A program made the translations under genes and the position numbers. Below the pieces are notes generated by a model. The model was given only the letters and a program-made list of their open reading frames with translations, had not been told where the DNA came from and searched no databases. A stretch of 64,000 nt of DNA from Siphonodentalium dalli (lineage: Eukaryota > Mollusca > Scaphopoda > Gadilida > Siphonodentaliidae), in the NCBI GenBank assembly GCA_032622095.1, contig CP136061.1, positions 136,485,587 to 136,549,586 on the forward strand, read 5' to 3'. Shown here piece by piece: positions 23,901 through 35,900 of this stretch (its first letter is position 1; each line of letters opens with the position of its first letter).

Positions 23901-26900
23901 AAATTGACGAAAACGTACAACGTTACGGCGTGCGATAATGACGAAAAAACTCCGATAATGTCGAAAAAACGACGTCAATGACGCCACATTTTTCGCATTT
24001 TTTTCGCATATGCGAAAGAGGTTTTGACATGCTCCCTTATGTACATTGTCTATAATAGTACATAAAAATATACTCTATAATTCAACATCAAAACTCTCAT
24101 TTATGATCAGAGTAATTTACTATCGCCAAGGGATGGGTTAGCATCTGCCGATCGTGATCGGCCTCTCGTATTCCTCCTGCGTAAGCCGGAGGATCTAAGG
24201 GAGTATCTTTCTGAACTTCAAGTTTTACCAACTCAAAATTTATGAATACTTGGGACCTCCCAAACATTTGTCACGCACTTGACCCAGTGGTTCTGGACTC
24301 TAAAGCTGCATTTCGCATGCGCATTATTCGACACCAGCTGGATGGCCTTCGGAAGCTTGGCGCTGGGCAGTGGTTCTACCCATAGCGGTAGCAAATCCAG
24401 TCCTGGCCACACGTTCTTACTGCGAAACAGGCATTGCCTGCCACTCAACCGTCTTGGGTTCTGGGAATGATGAATTTTCGCTACCCTCCTGCTTGGCCAG
24501 AATGTTCAGCTTGGTCAGGACCATGTATCTTCTTCCATTATACTTGCTCAGTTGGCTCGCAAACATGGCCAGGATGACTGGAAGACTGGACTTGCTGCCG
24601 CTATGGGTAGGACTACTGCCCTGCGCCTGGGATGTTTCTTCAAAAGCAAGGGGGGGGGGGGGGGGTCACAGCTTGAGCAATGTAAGACTCTGATTATATG
24701 AGTTATTTTCACGTAACAAATCATAGCAGAGAGTCCACATTTATGTCCAATCTCTTTCGGAAGAGTACATTCCCCTCGAATTTGGATATTAACTTTATTG
24801 CTTGTGCCTCCTCCTGGGCTTGCATTCTAATCATTACAGTTCAATGTGAACGGCTTTCTTTAGCACAAACAATATTATTTTTATAAGTAGAATTAATTTT
24901 TCCTTCAAGAAAGTCTGATCACTGAACTGTTATAGATCCCTCCCATGGCGGTGCCATTCCCAACCCTGCAACTCATCAATCTCCTGATTAAGTCAGAAAT
25001 AAAACTGAATAATGCAGGTCAGAACAATGAATTAAATACTGGGGTCAGTCATGTGTGGCTAATCACAGCAAGTACAGTGTAGAGCGGACGGTGGCAGGCG
25101 ACCCTATGCTCGATTTCACCAATTCCCATAATACACCGCGCGCTGAGTGGTTCCGTTTTACGCGATCGGTTTGTTTACTCTTGTGTGAGAAATGGAGCGC
25201 TCTAAATCTGCCGGCAAATTCTCTTCAATAAACTTTCTTAAAACGTGGAAAGAAGTGAAGTCTCTTCCAAAGAAACAACTCGACACATTCTGCAAGCAGG
25301 TGGGCATCGATATCGGCATTGGTAGAAACGCCCAAGAAGTTTTGTTATGCCATAAACTTTCAATTTTGACAGTCGGCGACCAGCAAAAAAACGTGTTAGC
25401 CTCTTCGAACAATGGCGACGTTAAGTGTAAACATGCGGTGGATTTTCTCTCTGTCGGCGAGCGTGATGAGCTGCAAAGGCTTACACCAGATGCAGTAAAA
25501 ACAATGAAAGGTTGGACAACAGATATTAGTGGTATGCCAGATGTTGACATTTCAAAAGTGAAAAGTTATTTGCTCCAATGCGGCAGCTCAGAATTTACAG
25601 AGGCTGACCTAAGGAAATATAAAGTGTCAAGAAGTTTTCAGCACATAACATCAAAGCATCTCCATTCAGTGCGGTTCAACCCTAATAATACAAGTGAACT
25701 TTTCTGTTTGATTAGTGGACAATGTCTCTCCTCATTCTCAACTGACCCTCAGAAAGTCAAATGGTGTTATGCTGTTATTGACAAGTGTACTGGTGAACCC
25801 TACACTGGTTTCTGCATTTGTACCGCAGGGTGAGTACACACATAAAAGTCATTCATATTTGACACAAGTCAATACATTTAATTGAATATTTTAGTTTTGA
25901 ACCCCTTAATAAACTCTGAATTTTGAGTACCGGTACATGTATCGTGCTAATTTAATGCAGATGCCACTAGAGTTTTTCTCGCTATACCCAGGCCATCCAG
26001 AAATTCTTAAGTACATGTATGAACATTGATGAACATTGCATTCCCCTCATATCCTGGGGTCGCCAATAAAAAGTAATTATTAACTTGGGTGAGATCAATA
26101 AACTACTGTAAATGTCATGATTTTTGAGCTACACCATACATGTACATGTATTATATAATTTGTGGATTGATATCATATGAATGTCATATATAATGTGACT
26201 AAACCTGACTAAACATTATTGTTTTCAGTGCTGGAGAGATATGCTCTCATGTTGGTGCTTTGCTGTTTCTTGCTACTGAAGTAGTCGCAGGTGGACTTGA
26301 CAGACTGCCCGATGGACCATCATGTACCGAGATACCCTGTCAGTGGGCAGAACCAAAAGGTATTTATTTACATGTAGTGTAAACACTATATATTTGAACA
26401 CAAGAACAGAACATCACATTGACAATTTACATATAGACACAAAAAAACATAGTTCAAATGACGATTGAATAAATGACGATTGAATAACAAGCCATGAGCC
26501 TATGGCTTTTATAAAAATCCTTTCCTCCAGAAAAATTTACAAATACATTATTGCCCCTAGATGTACATAGTCTATCATTATTTCTTTTTTTAGAAAAAAT
26601 CCCATCATCACTATTATTTGACTTTAACGACAAAGTGAAATTTGACATCATTATCAATTTGAGCCAAAAATCCAACCCATCACTATTATTGGCCATCACT
26701 GTTAGAGTAATGATGGTACATTCAAGATAATGTTATAACTTTTTTTTATAAATATATCACATGTCTGATTTTGTATTTAAACTCGCACATCACCTTTAAA
26801 TTTCCGCCTCCTTTGTTTTTTAGGTGCTAAAGTTGGTCCAGTACCATTGGAGGAAGTGGAACTGTGCGACAGAAATAAGGAATCACGAACATCAGTGGGA

Positions 26901-29900
26901 AAGCATGAGCCTGTGAGAGTTCAGACATCATCGTGTACGACCTACGACCGAGTTATGAGATTGAAAAATGACCTTTTGAATGCAAACATCAACCTACCTC
27001 AACCACCGATAGTGCATCTCCTGAATATGAGGAGATTCAGGCCTTATGAACTAAGAACAGTGTCACCCCCGAAAACATTACCTGATAAAGGAAGTGACCT
27101 TAATCCGGATCTGGTATTTTTCTGTGAACTTACAACAGAAACCACTCCAATGCCAATCCCTGAAATGCCTCACATGCAATTCCATAGCACAAATACTCAA
27201 GGGTATATCAGGGAGAAGATCAGGTTTATGAATGATTGCAAGCTGACCCCCTTAGAAAGGATAAAAATTTCTCAAATCACAATGGGACAAGGCAATAATA
27301 GAGAATGGCTTGAACAAAGGAAAGGATCTATCACATCAACCAAGTTTAAGCGTGTGGTTTCATTTGTAAATAATGGAAAATCTTCTCCTGATAATCTGGT
27401 GTCAGATATCTTGGGTTATAAATCCCAAACCTTTAAAAGTGCTGCAATGGAGTGGGGAACACAACATGAGTCTACTGCAATAAACAAGTACATTCAGATT
27501 CACTCCAAGGATAAATGTAAACTTGATGTATTGCCACAGGGATTGATAGTGCACCAGAATTATGCCTATATTAGGGCATCACCGGATGGCGTTGTAGTGT
27601 GCGACTGTGGAAATTGTCCAAAAAAATTGATTGAGGTGAAGTGTCCACACAAGCAAAGACACATGTCTCCAGAAGAGGCGATTCAAAAAAAGGAAATTAA
27701 CTATATTTCTTTTGATGCTGAATCCGGTGTCTACAATCTTGTAAAGAATCACCAAAGAGGTTATTTTGAGCAAGTGACAGTTCAAATGGCATGTACCAAA
27801 GTCAACCAAATAGACTTTGTCATCTGGACTCGTAAAGGACTTCTCGTGATCCCAGTTGAGTTCGATGAGACATACTGGGTAGGATCACTGTTGCCTGCAG
27901 CACAAACATTTTATTCTCAATTTCTTGTGCCTGAAATTCTAACTTCCTCTATAAAGTTAAAGCTGAAACCAGACACATTAAATGTTTCTTCATCAGGAAA
28001 TGATTCTTCATCAGGAGAATCTGTGTCGGACATTGATGATACATCAGCAAGTATTAGCAGTGTTGATGAGCAATATATGGCTGCACCAGTAATGAATGTA
28101 AAGAACCAAATTGTTGACTCACCACCCAATGGACCCTCTGTGCTAGCATGTGCAAAATACTGTAAAGACAAGCGGGCCCCAAACTATTCAAGAGTGAAAG
28201 GACAGATGATTGCCTGCGATGTGAACTTGAATTGTGTGGCGAATAGCAGCTACCATCTATTTTGTGAAGGATTTCGCAGATTGCCTCCACAAATGATTGA
28301 TAAATCATGCATATACATTTGTACGCAGTGCAGAGTAGATCATGAAAATGCTGATATGCTTGAACTCAGTCATGGATTTCTTCAATCTAATGTCATTCCT
28401 TAAAAGGCATGTGAATAAGGTGCCCGACATTTGCAGAATGAGGTCACCAGAGGGTGAATTTTAAGAAGCTAGCCCACTATGTGCTAACATCACTAAATTC
28501 ACCCTCTGGGGAACTCATTCTGCAAATGTCCTGCAGCCCTGTTCCTTAATATTTCAACATGTTGTACAAGTATTTTGAATGTATGAGGAATTAGGTCCTA
28601 TGTTTATTGTTTATAATAATACTGACATATGTCAACAAAGACTAACAGTGTTGACATTTTACAAATTATGGATAAATTATACCAGCCCTTAATATTATTG
28701 GTATTTGGTACATATACCATACAAATACTGTACAAAAAATCACATGATTGTATATGTACAGTTTTAAATGTATAGTGAAATTTTAGGGTTTCTGCCACAA
28801 TATATGTCAACATAGACTAACAGTGTTGACAATTTTACAAATTATTGAGAAATTATACCAGCCATGAATGTTATTTGTATTTGGTACATATACTAGTAGT
28901 GTGATCATAATAAGAGCTTTTAAAGGTACATTATATCAACATCAATACAGGTACATGTATTAAATTAATTCAACCTTTGGATTAAAAACAGTTACCGTAG
29001 GTATACCGGTACAATGTACATTAATGCCCTAATTAATCGACTCCATAACCACAGCATAATTATGGGTAACTTTTAAGGATTTAGTCGGAAATATGGCTTG
29101 TTGACATTCATCAGAAAGTTCTCGCTGAGCTTTCCAATGAATGGCAACAAGCCATATTTCCGACTAAATCCTGAAAAGTTACCCATAATTCTGCTGTGGT
29201 TATGGAGTCGATTACTTAGGGCATTAATGTACTTGGCTGGATTGTGTATGTGACATGTGTAATTATTCTCATATACACTGAGATTCACAGTTTTTGAGAA
29301 GTAATTTATTGAATTTAACTTCTTGATTTAACCTCAATATCTCATGACCTACCCTTTAACTGGTAAAGCTCTCTAATAAAAAATGTGAAGTTACGACTGC
29401 TGTTTTGCTTTTAGATATCCTGCAGTAATCATTTTTACCTGCATACGTATATAATGTAGCAACAAAATATGGACTCTGGAGTACAGCTATTCCAAAAATA
29501 AATATATATTTAAAGGTACTCAATCTGATTCGATGGTCCCCAGAATTAGTAATTTGGAAGCGTTAATTCAGATTAAATCCGAATTAACACTCCCAAATTA
29601 CTATTTTTGGAATATGCATCTCTATTGATAATTTTATTGCACAATCGGTGTTTGGAAATTAACCAGGTATGCACAAACTTTGAATATTTTCTCTGCTGAA
29701 TCTAACATTGACAGTTTCAAGTCACCATCGAGAATATGGTACGTTTTTATGCGTTGCATAATACGCTCAATATGTCCTCTCACTGTTGCAACCTTCTCTG
29801 AATATTCAAGTTCATTTTTAGAGATTTGTGGACGGTCAGTTCCTTTGAAAGCTGGGATGTAGAATTTTATCCCAATGTCCGACAGTTCAACCTCTATCCG

Positions 29901-32900
29901 GAATCCCCTGTCAGCCATCACAGCACCACGATTTTCCCTTAAACTGTCCATCAAATCACATGATTTTGTCGTAATGTGCTTATCAGATGCATGGCCACCA
30001 TACAATCGGCTTATATATGTGACAGCCATGTGTGGACTCATACCAACAAGATATTTGTAGGTATTGTGATGCTTATAGTTTGAAAAATATTGCTTTTTAG
30101 CCTCACATCTCTTTGGAGTCTGTGTGAACAGTTCTGTGCAGTCCAATATTATCTGTATGTCCGAGAAGTCTTTAACAACATGACATTGATTTTCTTGTGT
30201 GACATCACTTGGGGGAAGTTTACACAGATACTCAAGTTCGGTACACATCAAATTCACCCACGTATTAAAAATAGCAGAAGCTGTGCCAACACTCACATCA
30301 AATCGATCTCCTAAATCTTGTAATAAAAGACCAACACTTAATCGAACTACTGTCAAAAAAAATTCTTCTTCAAGTGTCAGCTTTCTTTGCGATCCAGGCT
30401 TACTTGAGCACCTGCTGCTGAAATGTTCATGCACATTGGTTCTTGAACCTTTCCAATACTTCATGTCTTTTGCTAAAGGTTTCAGGTAATTGAATACTGC
30501 ACAAAATGTTCCATAATTGGGGAATCCGGTCCAAAACAGCATCTTTTTTGGATTATCTTTTATGTTTTCTAACCGTAGTGTCTGCCTTCTCAACTTCTCA
30601 TTTTCGAACTCCAATTCTGCAATTTTGTTTTGGAGATCACAGTGAATATCATCCCATGACCTTTGGACATAAGAGTGATCTGCTGATGGTGGTACAACAA
30701 CAGTGACCCCAGATTTAGGCCTTCCTTTGTTGGAAAAAGACAAACTTTTAACACATTTTGGCGTTTTCACTTTCCTGTCCTTCAGTGGACTAACTTGCTT
30801 TTTCGAAGATGTTAAACTAGTCCGTGAATTCGATTGTTTAAGAAACAACTTTGGTGCATAACCTTCATCAGATGGATTGTCACTTTTACCTGTAATGAGA
30901 AAAACAGACACATGCATTTACATGTATCTGTCAAAGTGGCTACTTGATTTGTAAGCACCGAAATTAAACCATGTTGCCAGTATTATTAGTCAAACCATAT
31001 ATTAGTATGCAATTTAGATAATACAATTTGATTCAAGGTAAAAATAATGCCATTCCGTTTAGATTTGCTACGGAAGACCAAAACTCAGATTTAAATTCCC
31101 AGTTTTTTTTAACTTGATAAAAACATAATTGCAAGAGTTCCAAGCAGAATGAGATCTGCATAAGGTTGATTTGGTGAAGTTAACCCGATCTAGTGTATCT
31201 AAATTCCCCTCTTATAACTGTATTCTGCAAATGACAGGCATCGTATTCCCAGGCCTGCATGCTTGCAGATTATCGACCGGATTGTAAAGCCCGTTGTTTG
31301 TTTACATCGAAAATGGGAAACTTAGACGCAGATATAGCGACTTTCTAACAGTCGAATTTCAACAGAATATTTTTAAAACACATATTTACCATTCAACGGG
31401 AACGCCGATTAAAATATTTAGTTAATTCCACGCACCTTTTGGGAAATGGTCTGAACAAACTCTCATCCATGCTTTCGGTGTCCAGTTAGCTTCTCCTCGT
31501 CGAATGCAATCATTCCAAAGTTTTAATTTCTTTTTATCCTTCATTGGCATTGAATAATACGATCTCTGTATTCCATCTTCTAAATCAGATCCTTTACTAT
31601 TTGTGCACATTGGCACGATACAATATGTGCCGCGATTTCGCTGTTTTCGTCGAAACATTTTAAGAGATTCCATCGTAGCCTTTGTTTACCTATCGCATTC
31701 AAAGACTCGCAGAACGGAACCACTCTGACGCGCAGTGCATTGTGGGATATGTCAAAAGAGTGCATAAAGAGGGATATATATCCATACAGTTCAGCATTCA
31801 GGCTTTCTTTAAGGAAAACATTAATTGTACTTATAAAAATTATATATTCGTCACTTGATGTTTATAACCAAGCTATATGAATATAAAGTCTAATTTACTT
31901 AGGGGATAAGCATGCTCTCTGGTGCACTTTTGGGACATTTATCAGTGGGTTTTACAAGAGAAAATACAGTTTTACTGGATATGCATAAATTATATTAGTA
32001 ACTGCAAGTTGTTCTCTGACTAAGTTGCAGCAAGGTATCACACTAGTAACAGGCCATACAAGCATTGTATTGTAACAGTGGTCAAGGGTGTACATCATAC
32101 TTCATAGAAAAGCGATCAGCAGTTCGCTTATTGCAACACTATCAATTACACCATCTCCCGAAACCACATATGAAATAACAGATTGCTTTATATTTGTTAA
32201 AGACCAGTGTACCTGATGAGTTGCTGTGGCCAAACAATTTTTTTTATAGGACCAACTTTCGGTACAAAAATATGATTTCGGAACGGACTTAGTAAACATT
32301 TTCCAAACAATTGATTCCTTCTGTGTTATCAAGCTAGTACGATAAGTCAAAAAATAAACACTCAAAAATAAACACTCAAATACAGTAAATATTACATGTT
32401 TACATAGCTCCACATGTCAACACCACTTTAGAAACAGGGCCCGTTAACCAACAAACCATTTAACTTATGGATGGTTGATTGTATACCTGTATGTGGGATG
32501 GCCCACGTTTTTGTCTGCTATCACGATAACAAATTGTATGCATGGGAACTTTGAATACAATCCCAGCCTATGTACCCTATATACATAACTGTTATATACT
32601 CTATATAAAGAGCGTTTACCATATCATATGTATAGGTTTGTAATTTAATTACTTACTGACAACAGCCCTATATATCATGACAAATATAAAATAGACAAGT
32701 TGTCGTGTGATATATAGATACTTACTACATGTATAGCCAAAGCTACTGCATTACATAAAGAGTGGTTTATCTATGAATTATTTTTATACGGGATTTATGG
32801 GTACCGGTAATCAGACAACGGGACCTCCCTTGATCAAGGAAACGAAATAACCTTCCACGATAATGTGTGGATAATTCGATAATTGAAAATTTTCAGTGTT

Positions 32901-35900
32901 GGTATCTTTTAATAAGTATATGAAGTGAAAACATTCATACCCAAGTATGAATGATTATGGTTTGCATATGCGTACATGTTAAACGCACTTATTATGCCCC
33001 CGATCTCCGATGGAGATTTGGGGGTATATAGTGGAGCCCTCCGTCCGTCCGTCCTTCCGTCCGTCCTTCCGTCCTTCCGTCCGTCCGTCCGTCCGTCCTT
33101 CCGTCCGTCCTTCCGTCCGTACGAACATTTCAACTCATAACTTTGGTTTCGCTAACTCAATTCAGTTGATCTTTGGTATGCTAATAGACCAGCCGGGGGG
33201 ACAAGATTTCCCCATAGCCGTGGATTCGTCCGCCCATTTTTTCCAGAGTTACGCCCCTTTTTGGACTTAGAAAATTCAGGTTTTCTGCTACTTTTTTTGG
33301 TTTCCAGATGATAACTTGATTTTGGATTGTTTATTTGCAAAACCCGTTTTTTTGTGTATTACCAATATCGCAATACAGGTCAAGGTAAAATTTCGGTTCA
33401 ATCGGATAATTTTTGTGAGAGTTATGACCCTTTTTCGACTTAAAAAATTCAGTTTTTTTTTTAGAAAATTCAGTTTTCCTTCTATTTTTGTGGCACCAGA
33501 CCAAATTTGAAGCTAATATAGAACAACATGTGGCATTTTTATAGCGCTTAACCAGAAAGTTTCTCTGATTGTACAGTCGGGGGCGTTACCTCCGCCTAGC
33601 GGTGCACTTGTTTTACAAAGTCGGGAACTCCAGGCCCCAAATATGCAAACAAGTAAATACGCACGTATGCATATAATTAAATAGCTTTATTTGTTATAAA
33701 TCCAACTCCATGCACGCATATAATACGCTAATATATATTTAATACAATGTAGGATAACGTTTTGTGTATATGGGCTCTATAAAACAATAAGTAGTATTAT
33801 GAGATCCCCCCACCACCCCCATCCCGTAGACCCCGAAGCCACGACAAACAGTTTTCATGGCTGGCTCAACCGATTTTCGTGGCTGGTTAGCTAGCTAAGC
33901 CGGCTCAGTCACGACGTTCGTGGCTGACGAAATATGGTGGCTCAGCCGGCTGAGATGTTATCATTCAGCGTATTTTCGTTTCCGAAATGTTCCTAATCCC
34001 CTGTTACCGGTTATAGACGCCGTTTTTAGCGTTTGTGGTGAACCCGTAGAATTCCAGACCACACGTAATCTTTTGATGTTGGGCTTTTCCATTATGGCGA
34101 AATTTCACGAAGGACTGGCATGGATATACTATGTAGTTTCCCATCTAATCGGTATAAGTAGTTACATTGGGACTTCTGTCGACTTCAGACTGCTGTCATC
34201 ACTGCCATCTTGCGATATATTCAAACTATTTTCTATTCTTATGTGTATATATTGACAAATGCCAGTGATGTCTGAGACTGGGTGTGGTCGATATAAACAA
34301 TTTATATTTTAACCCTTTCAATGCCGAATGGATGCGCCCATTCAGTTATATGAAAGCATGCATTGGGATAGTCTATTCCACATTAAGGGGCCATGTGTTC
34401 TGATAATATAACAACCATGCCGTGTCCATGCGAGTATGCCAATAGTAGGCAATGCGGTTTAGTTCTTTGCAATTCACAGTACAGTTGTGCTTGACATAAA
34501 ATTATAAGCCCATGCACACGGCTCAGCCATTTTACAATTCCGGCAGCGGAGATTTTTAAATGTGGCTGGCGTTAGATATAATATGGCTGGCGGCGGCTTG
34601 TGGCCAATATGGCTAGCGGCGTGCGATGGCGGCTTCGGGCTCTACCATCCCGCCACCCATAGTATCTTATGCGCCACAGGCGCCCGTATAGAGGCTACTG
34701 CCCACATAAATAAGTAGTATTATGAGATCCCACCCACCACCCCCGTCCCGCCACCCATAGTATCTTATGCGCCACAGGCGCCCGTATAGAGGCTACTGCC
34801 CACATAAATAAGTAGTATTATGAGATCCCACCCACCACCCCCGTCCCGCCACCCATAGTATCTTATGCGCCACAGGCGCCCGTATAGAGGCTACTGCCCA
34901 CATAAATAAGTAGTATTACAAGTCAAGTAAACAAGTCAATTAAATATTTTATTGGAAATAAAAATAAAGTTCGAAAATAAATAAATGTCAGTTAGACGAC
35001 CGTACACAGTTGCCCGAGTACGCTGATTTCTCTAGTCGACTTCAAAAAATAACACCGCCGCATTCCACTTTTCGTTTTATTGCGATTTTATTGACAACCC
35101 CACAAAAACGTAACAATTAATAATGTAACATATATTTTATTATTTACATTAACAATGAAAGCAATTTGTTGTGTTATAATGCAATAGTTTTCTTGTAAAC
35201 TATGACTGAAAAAAAACCGCAAAACTCCGGGCTCTCTGGGGCTCTCTGGACGCTACGCGGCAGGGCTCTCTAGGGTGTTCTGGATGCTACACGGCGGAGC
35301 GCTCTGGGGTGTTCTGAACGCTAAAGGGTTAAAATGTTTTAAAAGACCTGTTTGAATTGTCTGACTAATTTTCTCGACATTGAATTAAGCCGGTGTGTGA
35401 TTCAAACATACTTCAAATTTCCCGATGTTACTTTGTTGTCCATAGGACTTTTTTCAGTGAACGGACATCTAGCTCGTATGTGTGCATCAATCTACGTGAA
35501 TTCATATGATTTTACGACAGCCACACCTGTGCAACTGACCAATCAGCATGGCCAAAATTGGATTGACCTGTCAGGAGGTAGAATAAGTGAATAAGAATTT
35601 TGTTTTTACAAAATGTGGTATTTGTTGAATTCTTTGGAAAATTTGTAGGTAAGCAGCAATGCTGGAAAATGCCAAGCATGTATTCACATCATTTGTGAAA
35701 GACCAATCTACTTTATTTGTGAAAGGTAATGGGATCAAGCCTTGAAATAGTGAGCCTTTCATTTGCAGAATGAGGTCCCCAGAGGGTGAATTTAGTGATG
35801 CTATCCCGCACAGTGGGCTAGCATCACCAAATTCACCCTCTGGGGACCTCATTCTGCTTAGGCCTTAGCAGAATGAGGTTCCCAGAGGCTAAATTTGGTG

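Larger units (their letters stand above)
20940..24036. mobile_element. Non-autonomous PIF/Harbinger-like element with TTA target duplication
   Basis: The left end GGGAGCATGTCAAAACCTCT.. (20940 on) is repeated exactly inverted at the right end (to 24036) for about 36 bp including TTTCGCATATGCGAAA. TTA flanks both ends (20937-20939, 24037-24039). Both subterminal zones (20940-21200 and 23780-24036) are packed with degenerate 'gcgaaa', 'gtcgaaa' and 'tgacgaaa' units. No transposase ORF is present. The F- and R-rich ORFs there come from these repeats. The superfamily is inferred from the 3 bp TTA duplication. Confidence 0.75.
25123..31747. mobile_element. Autonomous ISL2EU/IS4EU-like transposon (YqaJ nuclease plus THAP transposase)
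   Basis: Inverted ends TCCCAyAATrCACyGCGCG..GAGTGGTTCCGTT occur at 25123-25157 and, complemented, at 31713-31747. The 6.6 kb between holds two convergent spliced genes that start 69 and 74 bp inside their respective ends. The combination of a DDE_4 transposase with THAP domain and a YqaJ-type exonuclease is the architecture I recall for ISL2EU/IS4EU. A clean target duplication is not evident (AT on the left; TAT on the right, so the exact tip is uncertain). Two smaller elements have inserted between the genes. Both coding frames are intact, so it may be recently active. Confidence 0.8.

Noticed and set aside
30889-30917. Unspliced start of the DDE transposase at the ATG near 30917
   Set aside because: A good acceptor at 30890 and the in-frame THAP exon upstream give a standard domain order. 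The unspliced start would lack the DNA-binding domain.
33010-33270. ORFs on both strands with repeating Arg/Ser/Pro or Asp/Gly/Arg/Thr peptides
   Set aside because: They are translations of a CCGTCCGT/CCTTCCGT minisatellite within a dispersed repeat. There is no conserved sequence outside the repeat.
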